The notes beneath the pieces are model-generated. The model was not told where the DNA came from. It ran no database searches and saw only the letters and a program-made list of their open reading frames with translations. Below, piece after piece: positions 1-10,170 of a DNA stretch of 64,000 nt; the stretch's first letter is position 1; the number at the start of each line of letters is the position of its first letter. The stretch is from Haematobia irritans. Taxonomy: Eukaryota; Arthropoda; Insecta; Diptera; Muscidae. The stretch covers positions 62,682,241 through 62,746,240 of the forward strand of contig NC_134400.1 of NCBI RefSeq assembly GCF_050003625.1, read 5' to 3'. The position numbers and the translations under genes are program-made.

Positions 1-99
1 GTCTGTCCATGTATTTGTTGTTCACAGGATTCCGGTCGCAATTATTAACCGATTTTGATGAAATTTGGTACAGGGAGTTTTTTGGGCACAAGGACGAAC

Positions 100-1020
100 G
101 CTATTGAATTTGGAAGAAATCGGATCAAATTTAGATATAGCTCCCATATATATGTATCGCGCGATTTCGACAAATCGGGTTACGTTGCGCTTTTTTTCAA
201 ACGGATCGTCACCAAATTTGGCAAAAGGTAATCTTTTCCATCGCCCTTCAAGTCTCCAAAATTTCATCCAAATCAGTTCAGATTTAGATATAGCTCTCAT
301 ATATATGTATCGCCCGATTTTCCCAAAATTGGCCACAAAACCTTTATTTATCAACCGATCTTACTCAAAGTGGGCTAAATATAATCTTCTATAGCACTAA
401 CTATATGTGCAAAAAATCATCGAAATCGGTTCAGATTTAGCTATAGCTCCCATATATATGTACCACCCGATTTTTCTAAATTTGGCCATAAAACCCTTAT
501 TTATCAACCGATCTTACTCAAGTTTGGCTAAAAGTAGTCTTCTATAGCACTAACTATATGTGCAAAAAACATCGAAATCGGTTCAGATTTAGATATAGCT
601 CCCATATATATGTATAGCCCGATTTTCCCAAATTTGGCCATAGAACCCTAATTTATTAACCGATCTTACTAAAAGTTGGCTAGATCCAGTCCTCTATAGT
701 ACTAACTATATGTGCAAAATTTCATCGAAATCTGTTCAGATGTAGATATAGCTCCCATATATGTATCACCCGATTTTGAAAAATTCGCCCCTAATAACCT
801 TATGTTTGACCATACAGGCCTAATTTCTTAACTGATCTTACTCAAATCTTGCACAAGGTAACCTTTTGAGGTATTAATCAAACCCGCAAAATATTATGCA
901 AATTGGTTCAGATTTAGATATAGCTTCCATATATATGCATCGCTCGATTTTCCCAAATTTGGCCATAGTACTCATATTTATTAACCAATGTTACTCAAAT
1001 TTCAAATTTTGATGTACTAG
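100..1020. repeat. Degenerate tandem array, about 150-170 bp period
   Basis: Six diverged units share a block reading roughly GATTTAGATATAGCTCCCAT, seen near 127, 284, 437, 585, 737 and 909, followed by a CCCGATTTT motif and CAACCGATCTTACTCAA. The period is about 150-170 bp and divergence rises to the right. Internal arrays of this size are typical of dipteran DINE-1/Helentron elements; four other elements in this window carry 153-bp repeats of similar design. No coding potential is seen. The array may begin outside the window. Confidence 0.75.
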
Positions 1021-1369
1021 CCGATCGTACCTATACGTACTTGTAGCTCTTACATAAGAATATTGCTCGATTTTTACAAATTTGTATTTATTACCCACAC
1101 TAATTTAACGATTTTCTCTTTTTTAATAATGGGCTCAATATTAGTGGCATACTAACTCCGTAGGTGCAATATCAACACAGCCAGTGTTGCTAGAAGTAGG
1201 GGAAATTCCCTATATGTAGGGTTTTTCTAATATTAAGCGTCTTGTAGGGACGTAGGGCCACAATGTAGGACATTTTCACTCAACACAATTTGTAATAATT
1301 TTTACATTTTGGTTGCTCTAGAAGATGAAATTAGAATCCGACAAGGCTTGATCTTTAACAATGTGTGGT

Positions 1370-1498
1370 AGACTTTATTCCTGTAGAAAAATTTGTCAAC
1401 ATTTTATTTCAGCACGATTGCTTCATGATTGAAGACTGTAGCGTGATTACAACAGACAGACGGATAGACAGCCAGACAGACAGACAGACAGACAGGCC
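1370..1498 (-). mobile_element. DINE-1 fragment with (GACA)n microsatellite
   Basis: The stretch TAGCGTGATTACAACAGAC followed by a degenerate GACA/GACG run matches the segment TTAGCGTGATTTCAACAGAC in the three long DINE-1 copies near 34.75, 42.45 and 45.46 kb. The (GTCY)n block beside a conserved core is a hallmark of DINE-1/mini-me elements. Only the microsatellite end remains, and it abuts the reverse-transcriptase fragment to the right. Confidence 0.6.
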
Positions 1499-1689
1499 TA
1501 TCGCGATTCTACCTTTTCTTTCGAAGGTCTTTGAGAAGGTGATGTATAAACAGATGTCAAAGTACTTTCCTAATTTTTCCTTGATTTCCAGGTCATGGTT
1601 GCATTACTGCCTTAACTGACATCTGTGAGGATTTGGGAAGAATTAGACGATGAGAAACTTAGTTTCTTGGTACTCTTGGATCATTCACT
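1499..1689 (+). pseudogene. Jockey/CR1-like LINE reverse transcriptase, 5' remnant
   Basis: Translation gives PIAILPFLSKVFEKVMYKQM, the RT motif upstream of the palm (compare 'PISLLPVLSKVFEKI' of Jockey/CR1-type LINEs). A second frame then gives a 'KLSFLVLLD' block, the first catalytic-aspartate strand of RT. A stop and a frameshift separate the two. The same element resumes after the mariner insertion at 3066. The fragment is far from intact and lacks endonuclease and ORF1. The clade is inferred from motif wording only. Confidence 0.7.
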
Positions 1690-1759
1690 TAAGAGGTGGG
1701 CTGATAAGTCCCCGGTCTAACAAAGAAAAACACATTTTTTTTGTCAAAATTCGTTTTTA

Positions 1760-2901
1760 TTATTCAACATAGTTCCCTTCAAGAGCGATACAACGATTAT
1801 AACGACCTTCCAATATTTTGATACCATTTGGGTAGTACTCCTTCCGTTTTGCCTCAAAATAGGCCTCAGTTTCGGCGATCACCTCTTCATTGCAGCCAAA
1901 TTTTTTCCCTGCGAGCATCCTTTTGAGGTCTGAGAACAAGAAAAAGTCGCTGGGGCCAGATCTGGAGAATGCGGTGGGTGGGGAAGCAATTCGAAGCCCA
2001 ATTCATGAATTTTTGCCATCGTTCTCAATGACTTGTGGCACGGTGCGTTGTCTTGGTGGAACAACACTTTTTTCTTCTTGCAGCTATTTCGACCTTCAAA
2101 CGCCATAGCCATAGTCACTGTTGATGGTTTTTCCCTTCTCAAGATAATCGATAAAAATTATTCCATGCGCATCCCAAAACACAGAGGCCATTACTTTGCC
2201 AGCGGACTTTTGAGTCTTTTCACGCTTCGGAGACGGTTCACCGGTCGCTGTCCACTCAGCCGACTGTCGATTGGACTCAGGAGTGTAGTGATGGAGCCAT
2301 GTTTCATCCATTGTCACATATCGACGGAAAAACTCGGGTGTATTACGAGTTAACAGCTGCAAACACCGCTCAGAATCATCAACACGTTGTTGTTTTTGGT
2401 CAAGTGTGAGCTCGCGCGGCACCCATTTTGCACAGAGCTTCCGCATATCCAAATATTGATGAATGATATGACCAACACGTTCCTTTGTCATTGAGCTTAA
2501 CATGGAATCGGGCAGCACTCAGTGATAAGAGAGAAGTTCACCACTGTGGTATCACAATGGACTGAATAGTCTAAGTGAGCCTGATACATCGGGCTGCCAC
2601 ACTAACCTAACCTAACACGTTCCTTTGATATCTTTAAGGCCTCTGCTATCTCGATCAACTTCATTTTACGGTCATTCAAAATCATTTTGTGGATTTTTTG
2701 ATGTTTTCGTCGGTAACCACCTCTTTCGGGCGTCCTCCGTGATCATTTCACCACGCTTGAATTTTGCATACCAATCAATTATTGTTGATTTCCCTGGGGC
2801 AGAGTCCGGAAACTCATTATCAAGCCAAGTTTTTGCTTCCACCGCTTTTTTCCCCTTCAGAAAACAGTATTTTATCAAAACATTCCTTCCTTTTTTTCCA
2901 T
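1760..2901 (-). pseudogene. Mariner (Himar1-like) transposase, broken
   Basis: This is a DD34D cut-and-paste transposase of the IS630-Tc1-mariner superfamily, which binds the ITRs and catalyses excision and insertion at TA. The likely ATG is at 2901 and the TAA at 1760-1762. Visible blocks in order are the N-terminal helix-turn-helix region (LIKYCFLKGKKAVEAKTWLD), the linker WVPRELT, the first catalytic Asp in VTMDETWLHHY, the second in HQDNAPCH, and the third in SPDLAP. All three acidic residues survive. Several frameshifts split the frame, and a SINE with its target duplication lies between the HTH part and the catalytic domain, so the gene is dead. The wording is close to Himar1, so the decay looks fairly recent. 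Internal indels near 2645-2720 and 2080-2140 also break it. Confidence 0.93.
2488..2613 (+). mobile_element. 5'-truncated SINE with LOA-type tail inside the mariner
   Basis: A 126-bp segment matches the 3' third of the full SINE at 42922-43272 and ends in CCTAACCTAAC. It is bounded by a 14-bp direct repeat, AACACGTTCCTTTG, at 2474-2487 and 2614-2627. Such a duplication is the mark of target-primed reverse transcription. The tRNA-like head is missing, which fits 5' truncation during insertion. Confidence 0.92.
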
Positions 2902-3065
2902 TTTTTCGCAATAATAAAAGACGCTCTATCTCACAAGCTAATTGACTTACAGACGTCAAATTTTGACACGAATCATTTGAAGGTTGGTACTATATAAAAA
3001 TAATATGCATTTAATACTAGCGACGCCATCTATGTGTCACACCGGGGACTTATCAGCCAACCTGT

Positions 3066-3760
3066 TAGTTTCTTGGTACTCTTGGATCATTCACAGGCAT
3101 TTGATCACTCGCTGTTGTGCTACAAACTAGGGAATATTTATGGTTTTTCTTCTACTTCGGTCCGTCGTATCTAAATGGTCGGACACAATCTGTTCATAGT
3201 AGTGCAAATATCTCCAATGTACTTCGATGTTGCAAGGGAGTGCCGCAAGTGATCCGTTCTCGGTCCATTGCTGTTTTCTTTATACATAAATGATCTCCCT
3301 CGTTTTCTACCTGAATTTAATATCCACATGTATGCAGACGATGTCCAAATTTACCTAAGTAGTGATTTGGGGACACTTAAAGAAAATATGGAGAGACTCA
3401 ATAATCCAAGATTGGGTGACGGCGAATGGTCTAATCCTGAATCCGGCGAAAACGAAATGCTTACTCTTATGCAGACGTGGTTTTAACATTAAGGACTCTG
3501 TGGTATACACAGCATCTTACTCGTCTTAGTATACGTACACTCTTAGCGAAGAATGCTTTAATACCAGGTTTACTATATGTTTGCGAACTTTTTGCCAGAT
3601 GCGATGCTGAAAGCAAGCGGAAATTGAATATTGTTTACAATAATATTATTACTATATTGTTCCTACATAGGATTATATCCCTTTCAGACCTAGCCATATC
3701 AATTGTGCGATCTGGCTATTTTGAACTAAATATATATTTAAAAATAATTGTATCATATGA
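3066..3760 (+). pseudogene. Jockey/CR1-like LINE reverse transcriptase, 3' remnant
   Basis: This continues the element of 1499-1689. It shows the RT block around GVPQ (damaged, near 3235-3255), then [14 protein letters not shown] and the catalytic YADD motif in [12 protein letters not shown] near 3325-3355. Next comes the thumb/C-terminal block 'LLAKNALIPGLLYVCELF' followed by RCDAESKRKLNIVYNNI near 3545-3650, typical of Jockey and CR1-type LINEs. At least three frameshifts and a deletion lie between these blocks. No endonuclease, 3' UTR or tail can be recognised. Confidence 0.8.
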
Positions 3761-3949
3761 TACCAACTATAGGGTGTATGATACTAAATATTTTGCAGTA
3801 AAATCAAGCATTTTTTTGAAAATCAGCAATTATCTGAGTGCTAAAAACACAGTTATCACAATTGTGTTGATCAGTAATTGTAAATGTAATTCAGTAAATG
3901 TAATTCTTTTTCATTCTCACGTTTGTGATATTTGTCGATTATTGCAGGA

Positions 3950-4760
3950 AAATTGTTTGATCTCCGAAGTAACACAAACTTAGAAGCAGTTCTGGGCCTG
4001 CTAGAACACTTTGATGTCGACTTTAGTGATGACGAAGATTTTGATGAATCATGGACAGCTTTTAAAGTAAATGATGGAAATATTGGTCCATCGACTTCTT
4101 TAGCAGCACAACCAGCAATATCCATTTGACGAACAAATGACTTCTCGAGGTTTAGTAGTAGATTTTGAACTATTCCAAGGAGCTAGAACATATATGGATT
4201 GTGGTCTAGGACATTGACCATCTATAGTAATAAGACTTTTAACAAATATTGCAAACGGCAATCATATATATATTTCGACAGATTTGTTACCACAACTTCA
4301 TTGATGGAACGCCTATATGAAATGGACTTCTTATCAGGCACGATAATGGCAAACCGAATATCAAAAAGCGTTAAGTTTCCCCTAGATGAAAATATAATAC
4401 GAAAATTGTATCAATTGTTAAATGGAAAGAAACAAAAGCTGTTGTCGTCGCTTCCATTGTTCGTGGAAAAGATCCTGTAGGTGAAATTGACAGATGGAAT
4501 AGAAATTTGAAACGTCGTTGTTCGGTAGAAGTGCCTGCAGTTATACAAGGCTACAATTCCTGCATGGGTGTGGCATTGATTTCCGTGACCAAATGTTAGA
4601 ATATTACAGAATTAAAACGAAAACGAAAAAGTGGATTGTCAAAGTATTCTTTCACTTTCTCGATCTGGATATATAATTGTCGCATGGAATATAGAATGGG
4701 TGCAGAATTTGCAAAACTGCCTAATGTGCCGTCCGGACGATAGTGCTCGTGTCGAACATA
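3950..4760 (+). pseudogene. piggyBac-like (PGBD) transposase relic
   Basis: Disjointed frames carry PGBD hallmarks. First is an acidic N-terminal region (HFDVDFSDDEDFDESW). Next is 'FELFQGARTYMDCGLG'-type sequence near 4165-4215, then a block containing DRFVTTTSLMERLYEMDFLSG near 4280-4345. Later come 'VGEIDRWNRNLKRRCSVEVP' near 4480-4540 and 'MLEYYRIKTKTKKWIVKVFF' near 4595-4660. These follow the usual family order. The region holding the first catalytic Asp is largely deleted (about 4125-4140), and frameshifts are numerous. I recognise no TTAA-flanked ends. piggyBac transposases cut and paste at TTAA; this copy cannot. Confidence 0.8.
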
Positions 4761-4780
4761 TCCCATATATTGGACACATT

Positions 4781-5328
4781 CAGGCCTGTTCCCAATTTCA
4801 CAAAATTTTGCGATTTATATCGAAAATAAAATCGTGCTTGTCCCGAAAACAATAAATGAATCTGTAAGTTACAACGAATGGCTTTTTTGAATGCAATTGT
4901 CTGTTTCGAAATACATCGACGCCGCAAAATTAGCGAAAATTACAAAATAATTATGGCGCCACGCTACTCAGCTCCCACCAGTTTCTAAATAAAATCGTAA
5001 TATTTGGAACACGATATGCGAATCGCAAAACTTCCCTTAAGCAGATTGTGTCAAAATGGGGTCGCTCCAAAATATACGCGATTATTACTTTACAAGTACA
5101 TTATTTCGATATTTTAGATTTTCTGCCAAGACATATATCAATTTATTGTTAAGCATGTTCTATACAAGCTTCACAATATCTTTGAAAAATGATCAATTTA
5201 TTTTGAATTCGCAGAGGCAAGTCTCATCGATTTGAAATCGGAAAATTTTTGCGATTTGCGATGACCGGAACAAGTCTAATTGGAGAAATCGCAAATTTTT
5301 TGCGATTATGATTATGGGAACAGGCCTG
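4781..5328. mobile_element. Short inverted-repeat element, ends CAGGCCTGTTCCCA
   Basis: The left end CAGGCCTGTTCCCAATTTC is matched in reverse complement at the right end (GGGAACAGGCCTG). Both ends continue into GCGATTT/AAATCGC-rich sequence. The interior is AT-rich and non-coding. The family is uncertain. The CAGG start is hAT-like, but I do not see a clean 8-bp target duplication; only ATT is shared at the two borders. Confidence 0.6.
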
Positions 5329-5514
5329 ATTATAAGTAAAGTCCGAAGGTATAATCGACACTGCTGCTTGTTTATGAGATCGATGAAATCGACCGACAAT
5401 TCGTATCGATTGGCCACACTGTAAGATTATTTTCAAAAACAGACATCCCGTCCGAAATAACTTATAGTACGTACGACGCATAACGAGAAAACGAAGTCCC
5501 TTTTAGCTTTTAAA

Positions 5515-5730
5515 ATGGAGCTTAATACTGTTTTAGCTGCTTCATTTAAACCCCCTAAATTTGAAGGAAAAAGTCAGCTTACAGAAGACTTTTACGGTAC
5601 TAAATATCAGCCTCATGATGCCCCTGATGACATAAGGTTTGGCCAATTTGGCCCGAATTTTCTGATGGTCCACAAGGATGTAATAATTGTAGAAGCCGAT
5701 CGCGAGGAAGGTGTAAGAAGTGTCAAGTAG
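5515..5730 (+). CDS. Small unassigned ORF, possible isolated exon
   Basis: A 71-codon frame begins with an ATG in a reasonable insect context (TTTTAAAATGGAG) and encodes a mixed-composition peptide starting MELNTVLAASFKPPKFEGK. I do not recognise a family. Unlike nearby junk frames it is not AT-biased low-complexity sequence, and it contains a donor-like AAGGTGTAAGA about 15 codons from the end. It could be exon 1 of a gene or the start of a transposon protein. It lies between an inverted-repeat element and a family A copy. Nothing downstream supports a continuing gene, so it could be a chance ORF. Confidence 0.22.
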   Translation: MELNTVLAASFKPPKFEGKSQLTEDFYGTKYQPHDAPDDIRFGQFGPNFLMVHKDVIIVEADREEGVRSVK

Positions 5731-5794
5731 CCCTTTGTTTGGCAAAAAAAAACTGTTTGGAAAAATACCATTCTAAATACACGGACCAAAAATA

Positions 5795-7225
5795 CTGTTT
5801 TTCATATGTTTGGGTGTAAAAATTATATGTTTGGAACTCAAATTTTTAAACACAATATTTTTAAGTGCAAGCATATAATGTTCATAAACTAGCATAACAT
5901 GCTTGGGACCTATATGTTAATATGTTAGAACATATTATGTTTGGGACATAAAATGTTTGTAAATTTAATATGCTTGGATGCAAACATATATTAATTTAGA
6001 AATATACTATAAACATATATATAGAAAGAGAGACATAAAGTGTATGCTGGAAGTAAAATAATGAAAGTAACCAATTGACGCCTTAAAAATATATATACAC
6101 AGAGAAAATTTCATTAACGATTGGAAAATACTATTACAAATTTGTAAATTTATACTTTTTTATATTCACAAAAAGTATAAATTTACAAATTTGGAGTAAA
6201 CATATATATGTTGTGATATAAGACTTCGTCAAAAATTGTATATGCTTAAGTAAAAATATTAAAATGAGTATTCGGAGAGAAAATTCATTCGGAAGCAAGA
6301 GAAAAGACATTTGAAAAAAGAGCAAGAGTTTTGTTTATCATTTTCGCATTAGGGGCACAATTTTTTTTTGTTTCGTCAAAACAAATCGGAACGTAGGACG
6401 AGTAAGTCAAAATATTCAAACAAAGGTAATTAAAGGGATCTTCATAAAAACTAACGAAAGTGCACTATACACTGAAAAAAAGCTTGTCCGGTTCCAAAGA
6501 TTGTGTCTCTACTTTAACAATTTTGGTATTGATTCCGAGCCAATGAAGCGGAGAATTCAAGTAAGGATACTTTTAAGACAAAATTCTCTTTTAAATGTGG
6601 GTTTTGTGTATTTGACTCTATGAAGCAAATTTTAATTTTTCGCTTTTTCAGCTTTTTTCATATGCTATAAAAAGTCCGTTAAAAACAAGACTCCCACTAG
6701 AAAATATGCTTTGTTTCAAGTAAAAAACGTCATTAAAATAAAGTGTTGAAAAACTTGTTTTATTTTTTAACAAATTTTGCTTTGTAATCAAGATGCAAAA
6801 ATGCATTTTTTCTTTCATGTTATGATACCCAAAAATTTTTTCTTTCATGTTATGATATCCATTTTCAAGTGAAATCACTTAATTATAAGGACAACACGAC
6901 TTCATTGAAAAGTTTATCAACTTTTGAGCATGGAAAAAAACTTTGTATTAGAGAAATGCGTCTTCTAAGCTAAGCAAAACTTGTATTCTTATTTTAAGGA
7001 CATGAAATCTTTGGCCTCACGACAATATTTTCTTCAGTGTACTCTTTTAAGAGTTGTGACAGTAAAATGAAAACATAGGGAAACAGTGAAAAATTAAACA
7101 GTAAGATCTATAAAAACAAAGTTTAGTTCCTCTTTATTAATAAGTAGTCCAAGAGGAGTTGATGGATACTTTCGAAAATAAAAGCGGACATTGAGTTCGA
7201 GTTTTGCCACTAAAATTATTTCTCA
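5795..7225 (-). mobile_element. Family A element, diverged partial copy
   Basis: In reverse orientation this matches the full family A copy at 27165-28957. Matching blocks include the ATATGTTTTTCATATG terminal zone, the 'gacatttgaaaa' block near 6310, the 'cttcataaaaa...gcactata' block near 6440, and the block from 7045 to 7225 ending in an AAGTTCGAG-like motif. It is heavily mutated and split by a 570-bp MITE at 6470-7039. No long ORF is present. The far end, with the tRNA-like modules, is missing. Confidence 0.7.
6470..7039 (+). mobile_element. MITE family C, TA target site, empty site known
   Basis: The ends CACTGAAAAAAAGC and TTTCTTCAGTG are inverted, and TA is duplicated at 6468-6469 and 7040-7041. 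The unoccupied sequence CACTATACTCTTTT occurs in other family A copies (near 28308 and 30460 in complement), so the insertion is directly demonstrable. The interior is non-coding and shares the TCCAAAGATTTTGTC and TTGATTCCGAGCCAA blocks with other family C copies. Confidence 0.93.
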
Positions 7226-7500
7226 TTTTAGGGGCAAAACTCGAATCGGTAAAGCCATACTAACATAACTGTTTTCGGTTTTGTATGGTGACCATGTAAC
7301 ATGTTTGTCACTAAAATGTTATTTTCTCGTCAAATATAACCTGCTTGCCGGAATCAGATATATGATTTCCGAGAAAATAATATAGTTGCGAAAACCATGT
7401 TACACGGTCACCACCCAAAAATAACATTTTGCTCTCAAAACATGTTTGAGGTGATCATATTCCTTCTCTGGGTGCAAGTTAATGAGGCTTCGCAAAAAAC
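7226..7500. repeat. Imperfect inverted-repeat segment
   Basis: GGTGACCATGTAACATG (from about 7289) and its imperfect reverse complement CATGTTACACGGTCACC (to about 7411) form a roughly 40-bp imperfect stem. Shorter related pieces occur at 16120-16190 and 63118-63200, sharing ATATTCCTTCTCT and AAAAATAACATTTT. This looks like a decayed MITE family. Ends and target duplication cannot be set. Confidence 0.5.
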
Positions 7501-8318
7501 AAATGGTATGCGTAAGTCTAAATATTATATAATTTGGACATTATAATAAGTATTCTGTGTAAAGAGAATAGACTTCTCTAACATATGTTCCAAACATATT
7601 TTGAGGGAAGCACATATATTATTGGATACTGCCGAAGCGTTAATATGTTTGTTTTATGTGAACATATTATTTGTTTGGAAGCAATTAGAGCCCAAAAATA
7701 TTATATGCTTGGAAGCATTTTCCCCAAAGAAGATTATGCTCATTCCCTCACATAATTTTCACTTCCACGAAATGTTTTAGTTCTTGGCATCATTATCTGT
7801 AATACAAATAATGAAGAAATTATTCAACTTTATATTTTTTTTTTAAATTTTACCTTTCGCCTGGACGGAGAATAGAACCGAGGACCATACAGTTTGTAAG
7901 CCCACACACTATCCACTGGGTTACGTAGCTGTTATGGTCATCAATAGACAATTATCGTTATATGTTATATTTATATAACATAGTCTGCGGCGCCCACGAG
8001 CCGATGCAAACGAAACATTATTTAACAGAAATATACATTTGTTTGTCACGTGGAGCAATGGTTAGAATGTCCGTTCAATCCCTGCTCCCACCGAACACCA
8101 ATTTTTTTTAATTTAAACATTTATATTTATACTATTTTCAATTTTTATAATGAAACTTCGAAACGTGGGTTATTAAAGATTTACAGTCAGAAACAGTGCT
8201 TGATATAAACGAAATGGATTGAGATTTTGGATAAAATATTATTTTTTTATTGCAAAAATAACAATTTTGTAACAAAGAAACTGTGTTTGTTATAAAAGTG
8301 TGAAATTTTGGAAGGAAT

Positions 8319-8960
8319 ACCACAAAAACAGCACTAGCAGACCACTGTGCGAGAAACAATCATACCCCAAACTTTGACGACGTAAGAATATTAGAAAGAG
8401 AGAATAATTACAGCAAAAGGTTTACACTAGAAACACTTCACATAAACAATGTACCTGCAAGCAAACGAATGAACTTCAAAGTTGATGCAGAAAACATCGC
8501 TCACTGTTACAGGCATTTGCTTCGGAAAAGGAAACAACAAATACATGGTAGTGATCATCGTGCAATAGTAAACACAACTCAGTGCAATAAAGACAGCTGA
8601 CGAGGGTAGTGAATCTACAGTAGCTTTAAGTATTTTGTGTTGTGGATACTATACATGTAAGTCATTGGTTGTGTTGCTGTTTTAATTTTTCTGTTCGCCT
8701 GATACTTGAAAAATGAGATTAAGATATGTCTGTCCGATTTTTTGTATAATTATATTATCCTATAATACCATTTGAGATTATTAACTAAAAGTAATTAAGA
8801 TTTACACTTATTTAAATTATTAAATGTTTAATACTGTGATATTTATGAAATGTAATTTCTATAAATCTATTGTAGACCCCTGAGGAAGCGATTCAATATC
8901 GTAATCGCGAAATATTGGGAATAATAAATAAAATATTTTAAAAAGACCTCGAGCTTGAAG
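8319..8960 (+). pseudogene. Penelope-like element, 3' end with GIY-YIG C-terminal fragment
   Basis: An open frame from 8319 to the TGA at 8598-8600 (about 93 codons) includes TALADHCARNNHTPNFDDV followed by 'RENNYSKRFTLETLHI'. This is the conserved tail of the GIY-YIG endonuclease domain of Penelope-like retroelements, where the 'KR..LE..HI' block carries the catalytic glutamate. The GIY and YIG strands and the whole RT are absent, so this is a 5'-truncated insertion. The 3' segment near 8878-8940 has the 'CCTGAGGAAGCGATTCAA...GCGAAATATTGGG' arrangement often seen at PLE 3' ends. The fragment interrupts a family A copy between matching TTTGGAA stretches. Confidence 0.78.
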
Positions 8961-9465
8961 AACCATTAATTTGGAATTCAAAAACTCTAACAAAAGAAGA
9001 ACGTCGAATCGATTATAAACATACATGAATAATTTTATAATATACACATACATTTATTTAGGCGTGAAAAGTTTTTTACTAGCATTTAACACCATTTTAA
9101 ATGCATTCAAAACTTATCGTGTTTTGTACTTAATTTCATTTTTACCTTTAAGGCCGATATTAAGTTGGCATTATCGCTCTAAAATTACCCTGTTTTGCCT
9201 TTTACTTCTTTAATAATTCATTTTAAAGAAAATACATCCAACCATCTTGCAGTCTATAAGGCTTTGCCCAAATAAATTTGACAAGCATACTTTTCCTCTG
9301 TTGGTTAAGCCACACTTGTAGTTTAAGGTTTTATGTTTTAAGCTGAGATCAAAAACAACAATAATGAAAATAAACTTTTTCAATTGTTTTAGCTGCAAAA
9401 CTCGAACTTAATGCCCGCTTTTATATTTGAAGGTGTCCGTCAACCCCTCTTGAACTACTTATTAA

Positions 9466-9713
9466 CCCTAGACAGTCATCCTTCGTCAAAATAACGACGC
9501 GTAATTTCATTTTCGATCGTTTAAGTTATATTAATTCAATCATTTTATGAATTTTAGTTTTATATTAATTGAAAACAAATTGAATATGAAAATAAACTCA
9601 ATTTTGGTTCTCATTTTTGCTCACGATGCAAATTATAGCATCTTGAAATAAGCCGTAGTCAAAATGACGAAGGATGACGTTAGTGTACAAAAAATATGGA
9701 TGACTTTCCAGGG
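9466..9713. mobile_element. piggyBac-type MITE, TTAA target site
   Basis: The 248-bp element has inverted ends CCCTAGACAGTCATCC and GGATGACTTTCCAGGG and is flanked by TTAA on both sides (9462-9465 and 9714-9717). The uninterrupted site ACTTATTAATAAAGAGG is present in the family A copies at about 28201 and 30558. CCC-type ends with a TTAA duplication are diagnostic of the piggyBac superfamily. A second inner copy of the AAGGATGAC motif lies near 9670. No coding capacity is seen. Confidence 0.93.
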
Positions 9714-10170
9714 TTAATAAAGAGGAACTAAACTTTTTTTTATATATTTTACTGTTTAATTTTTCACTATTTCCTCCTTTTTTCATTTTACTGTCGCAAC
9801 TCTAAAAAGAGTATAGTGCCCTTTCGTTATTTTTATGAAGATCCCTTTTTATTTTTTGTATATTTTCCGCCGTTTTTTTTATTTCCTTTGCCTGAATATT
9901 GTGCCTTACTTCTCGTACGTGCCGGTTTCTTTTAACGAACCAAGAAAAAAAATTGTGCCCATAATGCTAAAATGATAAACAAAACACATGTCCACACATA
10001 CATAAAATGCTACTCTCAAGGCGAAAACACATGCTGTTTTTTTTCAAATGTCTATTCTCTTAGGTTTATTTCAACCGTCGAACGGAACGGACGTGTTTTT
10101 TAATAGCGGATAAAATCATCGTAATAAGTACCTACTACGAATTTCAAGTGTGGTGGGACATTAGGCCACC

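Larger units (their letters stand above)
1692..3065 (-). mobile_element. Himar1-like mariner (irritans subfamily), complete ends, TA target site
   Basis: The ends are a mariner terminal inverted repeat pair: GGGCTGATAAGTCCCCGGTCT on the left and the reverse complement ACCGGGGACTTATCAGCCAA on the right, close to the Himar1 ITR. TA dinucleotides flank both ends (1690-1691 and 3066-3067). The interior encodes a broken transposase on the minus strand and is interrupted by a 126-bp SINE fragment. The element sits inside a LINE RT remnant. Without the SINE and its target duplication it is about 1.23 kb, slightly short of the roughly 1.29 kb expected. Confidence 0.95.
7570..10051 (+). mobile_element. 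Family A element, left part of a copy split by two LINEs
   Basis: It runs collinear with 27185-28470. It starts at the AACATATGTTCCAAACATATTTTG zone, then passes through both tRNA-like modules (7855-7935 minus, 8045-8095 plus) and on to TGTCTATTCTCTTA at 10050. Its right-hand remainder is at 24317-24742, beyond two LOA LINEs. Also nested here are a Penelope-like 3' end (8319-8960) and a TTAA-flanked MITE (9466-9713). It is older and more diverged than the pair at 27-31 kb. Confidence 0.8.

Noticed and set aside
100..1020. CRISPR-like array of regular repeats
   Set aside because: Units are about 150-170 bp, diverged, without distinct spacers, in eukaryotic DNA; this is a transposon-type tandem repeat.
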